Assembly (NCBI GenBank): GCA_947311795.1
Contig: CAMZLX010000051.1
Span: 1-12,316, forward strand
DNA length: 12,316 nucleotides
Source: an uncultured Zetaproteobacteria bacterium
GTDB lineage: Bacteria > Pseudomonadota > Zetaproteobacteria > Mariprofundales > Mariprofundaceae
Reading direction: 5' to 3'
Below the pieces are notes generated by a model that saw only the letters and a list, made by a program, of their open reading frames with translations, had not been told where the DNA came from and searched no databases. Made by a program: the position numbers and the translations under genes. Within the stretch, counting starts at the first letter, position 1. Each line of letters begins with the position of its first letter. Below are positions 6,638-12,316 of the stretch, piece after piece.

Positions 6638-9383
6638 GTTGATGAGATTCAAACCAGCTAGTCCCCACGCCAATATCAGCAATCAATGGCACATCAAGGG
6701 TAACTGCAGCTTCCATCACCTCTTTGAGCAATGCGGATATTGGCTGCACATCTTCTGCGGCACATTCCACAATCAACTCATCATGCACTTGCATAATCAA
6801 ACGCGCTTGTGGGAACTCAGCATGTAAACGCGGCTGCAAGTTAATCATTGCCACCTTGATAATATCCGCCGCAGAGCCTTGAAGCGGCGCATTGATGGCT
6901 GTGCGCTCGGCATAAGCGCGTTGCATACCATTGCTGCTGTTGATGTCGCCTACTTGTACGCGATGCCCCAGTAATGTTTCCACATAACCTTGCGCCCGCG
7001 CTTTTTCTAAGGTTTCATCCAAAAAGGTTTGCACGGTGGGATATTGCGCGAAATAAGCTTCGATAAAGACTTTGGCATCGCCTCGGCTTACACCCAGTTG
7101 TTTGGCAAGACCAAATGCACTCATGCCATACAAAATACCAAAGTTCACCGCCTTAGCCTGCCTACGCTGCTCACCTGTGACTTCTTCAAGTGGAACTTGA
7201 TGCACAGAAGCCGCCGTTGCTGCATGAATATCCAGACCATCAGCAAAGGCTTGCTTTAGGTTGGCATCCTGCGAAAAATGCGCCATCAAACGCAATTCAA
7301 TCTGCGAATAATCCGCTGCAATCAGTTGATTGCCATCTTCTGCCACAAAAGCCTTGCGAATTTCCCGACCTTCTTCGGAGCGAATGGGGATATTTTGTAG
7401 GTTTGGATTGGTGGATGACAAACGCCCTGTGCTAGTCACGGCTTGATTGTATGAAGTATGTACCCGCCCTGTTTTTTGGTTAACCAACTTCTGCAAGGCA
7501 TCGGTGTAGGTGGATTTCAGCTTGGATAAACTGCGCACTTCTAAAATCAATCGCGGCACTTCATGTTCTGCAGCTAATTTTTCCAACACCTCTTGTCCTG
7601 TTGCCCACTGCCCAGATTTGGTTTTTTTACCACCTTCAATGCCTAATGTTTCAAACAACAGCACACCCAACTGCTTGGGTGATTGGATATTAAATTCTTG
7701 ACCTGCCGCCTCAAAAATTTGGCTCTGCAAGGTTTCGATTCGTTCACCAAACTTAGCCGAAAGCACATGCAATTGCTGCACATCAATATATGCCCCATCC
7801 CATTCCATATCCGCAAGCACCCAAGATAATGGAAGCTCAATATCATCGTGCCTCGCTATTAAATCGCCCAGCTTGGCTTGAAGTGTTTCGCACAGCCGCC
7901 AGGTCACTTCCGCATCTTCCGCCGCATATTTGGATGCTTCTTCAATGCCAATCAAATCAAAGGTGATTTGTTTTGCGCCTTTTCCTGCAATGCTTTCAAA
8001 GGATATACATTCATGCCCTAAATATTTCAGCGCAAGTTTATCCATGCTCACCGCTTGCCCAGCATCCAACACATACGCCAGCAGCATGGTATCAAACTTC
8101 ACACCCTTGAGTTGGATACCCTCACCACGCAGGATTTGGTTATCATATTTATTGTTTTGCAGGCATTTGATTTTATTCTCGTCTTCCAAGAAAGATTTTA
8201 AGGCAGCAAGCACCACATCTTTCGCCAATTGTTTAGGCGCTTCGCTCAATAAATCCTGCCCCCGATGCGCCACAGGCACATAATAACCCTCGCCCGCTTT
8301 AACCGCGAAAGATAAACCCACCAAGTCCGCATCATGAATGTTTAGAGAAGTCGTTTCCGTATCCACAGCAATCAATGCTGCATCATTCAATACTTTCACC
8401 AAGTCACTCAGTTTATTTTCATCATCCACAATAATCGTGGTCAGAGGTTTTTGCTCGGCAAACACTTCCGCTTCTTCCTGTTCAACATCTTGTTTCGGCT
8501 CAGCAATGACTGATGGCGTGGCGACCTCTTCACCATCCAAAAATTCAGCCGTAAGTCGCCTAAACTCAAGCTCTACAAACACTTTCGCAAGTTTTTCACG
8601 GTTGGGCTTTTGCACTTTTAAATCATCAAGTGTTAATGGCAGCGGTGTGTTTTCATCTAAGGCTACAAGGTCATACGATAATCGCGCATCATCAGCAAAT
8701 TCAATCAGGTTTTCCCTGCGTTTGTTTTGTTTAATTTCATGGGCATGACTTAGAATCCCTTCCAAATCACCATAGGTATTGATGAGTTCCAGGGCTGTTT
8801 TCGGACCAATACCCGGCACACCTGGAATATTATCCGCAGAATCCCCTGCAAGGGCGAGTAAATCTTGGATTTTATCAGGGCCAACACCCCACTTCTCCAC
8901 CACTTCATCAAAGCCGTATTCTTTGCGGCGCATGGTGTCTAGCATCCAAATTTTATCACCCACCAACTGCATCAAATCTTTATCGGTGGACACAATGGTC
9001 ACATCCCAATCTTTGGCTTCAGCTTGGCGAGCCAGTGTCGCAATCACATCATCGGCTTCATAGTTTTGCACACAAATTCGTGCAAAATTAAACGCATCTG
9101 TCACTTCATACACATAATCCCACTGCGCTGCCAAATCTTCAGGCATGGGTGGGCGATGGGCTTTGTATTCGGCATACATTTGATTGCGAAATGTCCCACC
9201 CTTGGGGTCAAACACCACGGCAACATGAGTTGGGCTAAGGTCTTTAAGAATAGAGCGCACCATTTGCACATAACCAAACACCGCATTGGTTGGCTGCCCC
9301 TTAGAATTGCTTAAATTGTGTTTTACGGCATGAAAAGCGCGAAAAACATAGTTGGGACCATCAATCAAAACCAAATGCGGCAT
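6633..9383 (-). CDS. polA: DNA polymerase I (5' nuclease, proofreading exonuclease and polymerase)
   Basis: A complete family A polymerase of 916 residues (E. coli PolA has 928), acting in Okazaki fragment maturation and excision repair. The 5' nuclease domain shows VLIDGPNYVFRAFHA, FDPKGGTFR, YEADDVIA, STDKDLMQLV and GDSADNIPGVPGIGPKTA. The 3'-5' exonuclease is intact: VDTETTSL (Asp341, Glu343), NNKYDNQIL (Asp414) and YAAEDAEVT (Tyr486, Asp490). The polymerase has motif A ADYSQIELR (Asp691), motif B with RRQAKAVNFGILYG (Lys744, Phe748, Tyr752) and motif C QVHDELI (His867, Asp868, Glu869). Proofreading activity is therefore expected. ATG 9383 is preferred as start because AAGGA lies 7 bases before it; an in-frame TTG five codons upstream overlaps that site. 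It lies 64 bases after the barrel gene and 31 bases before the kinase gene, all on one strand. Confidence 0.98.
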   Translation of the reverse strand: MPHLVLIDGPNYVFRAFHAVKHNLSNSKGQPTNAVFGYVQMVRSILKDLSPTHVAVVFDPKGGTFRNQMYAEYKAHRPPMPEDLAAQWDYVYEVTDAFNFARICVQNYEADDVIATLARQAEAKDWDVTIVSTDKDLMQLVGDKIWMLDTMRRKEYGFDEVVEKWGVGPDKIQDLLALAGDSADNIPGVPGIGPKTALELINTYGDLEGILSHAHEIKQNKRRENLIEFADDARLSYDLVALDENTPLPLTLDDLKVQKPNREKLAKVFVELEFRRLTAEFLDGEEVATPSVIAEPKQDVEQEEAEVFAEQKPLTTIIVDDENKLSDLVKVLNDAALIAVDTETTSLNIHDADLVGLSFAVKAGEGYYVPVAHRGQDLLSEAPKQLAKDVVLAALKSFLEDENKIKCLQNNKYDNQILRGEGIQLKGVKFDTMLLAYVLDAGQAVSMDKLALKYLGHECISFESIAGKGAKQITFDLIGIEEASKYAAEDAEVTWRLCETLQAKLGDLIARHDDIELPLSWVLADMEWDGAYIDVQQLHVLSAKFGERIETLQSQIFEAAGQEFNIQSPKQLGVLLFETLGIEGGKKTKSGQWATGQEVLEKLAAEHEVPRLILEVRSLSKLKSTYTDALQKLVNQKTGRVHTSYNQAVTSTGRLSSTNPNLQNIPIRSEEGREIRKAFVAEDGNQLIAADYSQIELRLMAHFSQDANLKQAFADGLDIHAATAASVHQVPLEEVTGEQRRQAKAVNFGILYGMSAFGLAKQLGVSRGDAKVFIEAYFAQYPTVQTFLDETLEKARAQGYVETLLGHRVQVGDINSSNGMQRAYAERTAINAPLQGSAADIIKVAMINLQPRLHAEFPQARLIMQVHDELIVECAAEDVQPISALLKEVMEAAVTLDVPLIADIGVGTSWFESHQL

Positions 9384-9390
9384 ACAAACA

Positions 9391-9395
9391 TCCTT
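9391..9395 (-). promoter_or_regulatory. Ribosome-binding site deciding the polA start
   Basis: AAGGA on the minus strand stands 7 bases before the ATG at 9381-9383. The upstream in-frame TTG (9396-9398) touches this element and has none of its own, so the ATG is the likely start. Confidence 0.7.
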
Positions 9396-9447
9396 CAAAT
9401 CAAAGTGATGCTATGATGATGTAATATGGCTTTGGGTCAATAAGGAA

Positions 9448-10902
9448 CTAATGCCGCTCCAACACCTGATAACGATAGGTCAGCATGGCTTCGCTCACTG
9501 TTGTATCCAACCCACCTTGCAAGGCGCGCATACGCCCTAGCCCCAAACGCAGCCCCAAGTTTTCCGTGAAACGATAATCCGCATATATATTGCCCATATA
9601 CAAAGCACCACCACCCACAGCCGTTGCTCCTCCCCCGCCTCCACCAGCAGCGACCTCAACCGAAAGTGATATATCAGAGCCTATCTCAACACTGTATCCC
9701 AGGCTAACAAAGGCAGCACCATAACCACCATAAGTCCCGCCCTTGGCTGCATACATCATATGCACACCATAGTACGCACTATCGGTAAAAAAGCGGTTCA
9801 CTGTGATTTCTGATGCCGCAAATGGAATGGAAGATGCACTATGGCTTGGTACTACAGTATGATAGTTAAACACACCTGCTTGCCACTCATACATGGTCGT
9901 ATCACGTTCATATTCATCTCGGAAAGGTTTATCCAAGTCCGTACTTAATTCAAAACTTGCATATTTCACCCGCATATCACCCAAAGGTGCTACCAAATAG
10001 CCACCTTCTAGCGTCACGGCTATATCATCTGTCATATACCATGCGGCATTAAGCGCAACCTTACCCAACAGCCCGCCTTGGGTCAGTGCACCACCGCCAC
10101 CGCCCATACCCATGCCAACACGCCCACCAACAAACAATCTATCTTGAAGCACGGGGTATTCCACACCCAGCGCAGCCAAGTAATCTGCATAACCACCCAA
10201 TTCTCCCCCTGCTGCACCCACAATTTCAGCACTCCAATACATTGTAGGATTCAGCCAATGGTCTGCCCTTGCGCCAACCATGGTTGCTCGCTCATTGCTA
10301 TTGCCAGCCCTGCGCAACACACCGTGATATATCGCTGCCACACCACGAATACGGTCAAAACCAAAACCACCCTTTTCAAAGGTTTGCTGTGTTTGTTGTG
10401 TGTCTGCCAGAAAGAAATCATGCTGATGGGTGAAGGTTAGCCCAACTTGATTGCTTGATACTGTGCCTGTGGGAAAGCGCACATGCGATGCCGATATACC
10501 AACCGCACCATCCTTCATGCGATAAAGCACATCAATATGCGGGCGAAAAGTTAAGCCGCCGCCGACAAGTCGATTCGCACCGCCGCCACCGCCGCCACCA
10601 AGGTACAAGCCTGCATCAATCAACCATGTATCACTGAGCTGATGCCGCCAAGTCAGTGATGTACCCAAAGAAAAGAAACCCCCGCGCTCACCTGTAATAC
10701 CGCCATATAAGCTGCCGCCAATAAAAATGTCCTCAAAGGTTTGCCACTGGTATGTCGCACCTACCCAGCCCAACTGCTCGGTATCGGATAAGTTGATTTG
10801 TTCAATATCCAACTTCAATAAAGCTTGTTGCGTCTCGCCTTGTTCAGCAACTACGGCGGCAGGCATACACAACATGAATAAAATAATAAAAAATCTAAGC
10901 AT
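9448..10902 (-). CDS. Glycine-rich outer-membrane beta-barrel protein with three internal repeats (unknown function)
   Basis: The family is not recognised. The 484-residue product starts with a signal peptide (residues 1-19: hydrophobic FFIILFMLCMPAAVVA, likely cleavage after AVVA). The rest alternates polar and apolar residues with many aromatics and glycines, as in outer-membrane barrels, and ends in LTYRYQVLERH. Three modules of about 155-165 residues repeat. Each has a GGxxGG-like turn (GG pairs at 74-75, 236-237 and 392-393) followed 27-31 residues later by a run of glycines (102-108, 267-271, 420-425), a second GG or GGG a few residues on, then a strand pair such as RMKDGAVGISASHVRFPTG, YMTDDIAVTLEGGYLVAPLG or RFTENLGLRLGLGRMRALQG. 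The ATG overlaps the ogt stop by 8 bases, with no strong Shine-Dalgarno sequence, so translation is probably coupled. Outer-membrane location is inferred; transport, adhesion or a structural role cannot be told apart. Confidence 0.85.
   Translation of the reverse strand: MLRFFIILFMLCMPAAVVAEQGETQQALLKLDIEQINLSDTEQLGWVGATYQWQTFEDIFIGGSLYGGITGERGGFFSLGTSLTWRHQLSDTWLIDAGLYLGGGGGGGANRLVGGGLTFRPHIDVLYRMKDGAVGISASHVRFPTGTVSSNQVGLTFTHQHDFFLADTQQTQQTFEKGGFGFDRIRGVAAIYHGVLRRAGNSNERATMVGARADHWLNPTMYWSAEIVGAAGGELGGYADYLAALGVEYPVLQDRLFVGGRVGMGMGGGGGALTQGGLLGKVALNAAWYMTDDIAVTLEGGYLVAPLGDMRVKYASFELSTDLDKPFRDEYERDTTMYEWQAGVFNYHTVVPSHSASSIPFAASEITVNRFFTDSAYYGVHMMYAAKGGTYGGYGAAFVSLGYSVEIGSDISLSVEVAAGGGGGGATAVGGGALYMGNIYADYRFTENLGLRLGLGRMRALQGGLDTTVSEAMLTYRYQVLERH
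10579..10599 (-). repeat. Glycine-codon microsatellite within the barrel gene
   Basis: Seven glycine codons (residues 102-108) run as GGTGGCGGC, GGTGGCGGC, GGT on the minus strand, a 9-base unit repeated 2.3 times. The other two glycine runs (10090-10104 and 9628-9645) use more mixed codons. In-frame slippage here would add or remove three glycines without a frameshift. Confidence 0.6.
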
Positions 10903-11392
10903 ATTCTAAGTTTAGCAGGTATGATTTCGTTTCCAACCCACCAGCATAACCCGTGAGCGAGCCATCTGAACCGATAATTCGATGGCACGGAATCATAATG
11001 GAAATCGCATTGGCACCATTCGCCGATGCCACAGCGCGCACTGCTTTTTCATTGCCAATGTTTTTAGCTAATTGAAGATAGGAACACGTCTTTCCATACG
11101 GAATAGCTATCAACCCCTGCCAAACTTGTTTCTGAAAGTCAGTGCCAACCATCAGTAAGGGAACATCAAAGCTTTGGCGTTTACGATTAAAATATTCATC
11201 CAACTGTTGTCGTGTTTGTTGAAGAATAGGAGTGTCTTTCTCTATATATTCAGCGTTCAAACCCTGTTGCAAACGCTTATCTATGTTTGTTCGTTTCTTT
11301 CGATACCGCCAATCCGCCAAACAAAGTTGCCCATCATAAGCACCCAATATCAATTCACCCACAGGCGTTTGGTAGTATTGAATATTGATCAC
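10895..11392 (-). CDS. ogt: Methylated-DNA-[protein]-cysteine S-methyltransferase (Ogt/MGMT type)
   Basis: A 165-residue suicide DNA repair protein that moves the alkyl group from O6-alkylguanine (and O4-alkylthymine) to its own cysteine. The active site IPCHRI is present with Cys136. The helix-turn-helix DNA-binding region includes TDFQKQVWQGLIAIPYGKTCSY (residues 84-105), the arginine finger in AVRAVASANGANAI (Arg119) and the C-terminal GSLTGYAGGLETKSYLL. An N-terminal ribonuclease-like domain fills the first 75 residues. There is no Ada-type zinc or AraC domain, so it acts as a plain repair enzyme. The start is GTG at 11390-11392; the next in-frame methionine is far inside (residue 81). 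It begins 3 bases after the stop of the lpxR-like gene and ends overlapping the barrel gene by 8 bases, so all three are probably one coupled operon. Confidence 0.96.
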   Translation of the reverse strand: MINIQYYQTPVGELILGAYDGQLCLADWRYRKKRTNIDKRLQQGLNAEYIEKDTPILQQTRQQLDEYFNRKRQSFDVPLLMVGTDFQKQVWQGLIAIPYGKTCSYLQLAKNIGNEKAVRAVASANGANAISIMIPCHRIIGSDGSLTGYAGGLETKSYLLNLEYA

Positions 11393-11395
11393 TGG

Positions 11396-12316
11396 TTAAT
11401 ACCGATAGGACACATTCATTAAACCATATTGCGTGGGGCTCGCCTGTTTCTTAAATTCACGCGTGCGCAACATATTGCTGATAGAAAAACGCACATCACC
11501 AAACAAAATAACAAATCCATATTGCAAATCACCAATAAAATTCTCTTTCTCAACGCTATGGCTGCTTTGAAATGTATTACCATCAAGGAAGATGTCTCTA
11601 AGCACAACGCGACCTTCTGCACCTAAAAAAGCATACCAATCCCATTGTTTGGATTGTTTAAAATAGGTCACCCCTTGAAATGCAGGTCGGATAGTTGGGG
11701 CAGCCATGTCTCTTCTCAGATTGCTACCTAGTCGAAGCATCAACCCTGTTGAAGCATGCGTGTACACATTACCTAGCGTGGCAGAGACTTGTGGGTTATA
11801 ACCAAATTCCAAGCCGAATAAAGTAGGTTGAATATAACGCCAAAATCGAGTGTAATTCAAACCTAACGCAGGCTCATTCTTCAACTGATTATCCCAACCT
11901 TGCGGAAGCGGGCTATCTATCGCTTTATGAACACTCGTTTGTGTTTGTTCAGCAAAGGCAGCAGGACCAACCACACCTAAAGTCACTTCAAACTGATTAC
12001 CATAGGTGAAACTATCACTATGGTAAATTTGGGATAAAACCGATGCACCAAAGTATAAATAACCCGCATATGGTCTGTCATTCAATTGTAGGTTTGGCTC
12101 TGAAATATCATCGGGCGTAAACATCTTTTGACCCAAAGTATATTTCACAAGGTTAAGCTCTTCACCCTGCTGATAAAAAGGCGTCAGCTTTGAAATCATA
12201 TCCAAAAGCTTGGGTGGGTCTTCTTTGATTAATAACGAAAACTGCACACCATTGGTATAATATTTATCCTGATTATTGGGTGTAATCAGGTCATTTTCAT
12301 ATTGTGCGCTAAAAAA
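11396..12316 (-). CDS. lpxR: Lipid A deacylase LpxR family protein (5' end outside window)
   Basis: An outer-membrane barrel enzyme of the LpxR (DUF2219) family. Characterised members remove the 3'-acyloxyacyl chain of lipid A in a calcium-dependent way and so alter endotoxin recognition. The 306 visible residues open at the window edge with FFSAQYENDLITPNNQDKYYTNGVQFS, matching the family's END...YYTNGxxxS block that carries the catalytic Asn/Asp and a serine. Next come LNDRPYAGYLYFG, GVVGPAAFAEQTQTSVHKAI (with the conserved Gln and the histidine thought to be the catalytic base) and PQGWDNQLKNEP. Alternating strands and the terminal NVSYRY are typical of the barrel. The signal peptide and start lie outside. 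The GTG at 12245-12247 is an internal valine codon, since the conserved END block precedes it. The stop is 3 bases before the ogt start. Confidence 0.92.
   Translation of the reverse strand, partial: FFSAQYENDLITPNNQDKYYTNGVQFSLLIKEDPPKLLDMISKLTPFYQQGEELNLVKYTLGQKMFTPDDISEPNLQLNDRPYAGYLYFGASVLSQIYHSDSFTYGNQFEVTLGVVGPAAFAEQTQTSVHKAIDSPLPQGWDNQLKNEPALGLNYTRFWRYIQPTLFGLEFGYNPQVSATLGNVYTHASTGLMLRLGSNLRRDMAAPTIRPAFQGVTYFKQSKQWDWYAFLGAEGRVVLRDIFLDGNTFQSSHSVEKENFIGDLQYGFVILFGDVRFSISNMLRTREFKKQASPTQYGLMNVSYRY

Noticed and set aside
7930..8283. 117-residue plus-strand frame inside polA
   Set aside because: It is antisense to the exonuclease domain of PolA with no recognisable motif.
8338..8748. 136-residue plus-strand frame inside polA
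   Set aside because: It is antisense to well-conserved polA, is serine-rich from reversed codons and shows no domain.
9396..9398. TTG start giving a 921-residue PolA
   Set aside because: The TTG abuts the AAGGA element that serves the ATG at 9383, and PolA proteins normally begin just before the LVLIDG strand.
9399..9447. TTGACC (9435-9440, minus) with CATCAT 16 bases on as a polA promoter
   Set aside because: The -35 is fair but the -10 matches only 4 of 6, and read-through from the upstream gene is equally likely, so it is not listed as a feature.
10078..10440. 120-residue plus-strand frame inside the barrel gene
   Set aside because: It is antisense to the barrel gene; its His/Thr/Cys-rich composition reflects the complement of glycine and valine codons, and it has no ribosome-binding site.
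9628..10599. Three spaced glycine-codon runs as a possible CRISPR-like or non-coding repeat array
   Set aside because: They are spaced about 450-500 bases apart, lie in frame within a clear signal-peptide protein, and the similarity is at the protein level.
12245..12247. GTG start giving a 283-residue LpxR-like protein
   Set aside because: The conserved END...YYTNG block lies in frame upstream of it and the frame stays open to the window edge, so the GTG is an internal valine.

Overview
The window reads as ordinary chromosome of a Gram-negative proteobacterium with moderate GC (about the mid-40s per cent by eye). Evidence for a double membrane is a lipid A deacylase-family outer-membrane enzyme and a second predicted outer-membrane beta-barrel. 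The proofreading PolA, ThiC and HI0933-type flavoprotein fit a gamma- or zeta-proteobacterium; that placement is a guess from gene content, not a proven assignment. No tRNA, rRNA, CRISPR array, transposase, integrase or phage gene was found.

Layout. (1) 1-1190, plus strand: the 3' end of an ABC exporter ATPase gene, overlapping by 4 bases an ABC-2 permease gene of the YadG/YadH type. (2) 1191-1482: a gene-free gap between convergent genes, filled with dispersed-repeat-like and palindromic DNA. (3) 1483-2670, minus strand: an HI0933/BaiN-type FAD oxidoreductase. (4) 2671-2804: a short divergent promoter region with a 7-bp dyad and no recognisable TPP riboswitch. (5) 2805-4676, plus strand: thiC, apparently a single-gene unit. 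(6) 4698-4726: a hairpin, probably a terminator, between convergent genes. (7) 4724-12316, minus strand: five co-directional genes in transcription order lpxR-like (5' end outside the window), ogt, a glycine-rich outer-membrane barrel, polA and a hybrid histidine kinase.

How the genes relate. lpxR-like, ogt and the barrel gene are tightly packed (a 3-base gap, then an 8-base overlap) and are very likely co-transcribed and translationally coupled. They join lipid A remodelling, DNA alkylation repair and an unknown outer-membrane protein. polA follows after 64 bases and the kinase 31 bases after polA. The kinase also has its own consensus -10 box lying on the polA stop codon. ThiC makes the pyrimidine half of thiamine and stands apart from other thi genes.

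The least ordinary item is the 484-residue barrel protein (9448-10902). It consists of three diverged copies of one module of about 155-165 residues, each carrying the same pair of glycine-rich signatures, including a run of 5-7 consecutive glycines. I do not recognise the family. The lack of a THI box before thiC and the composite repeat block at 1215-1476 are secondary points.
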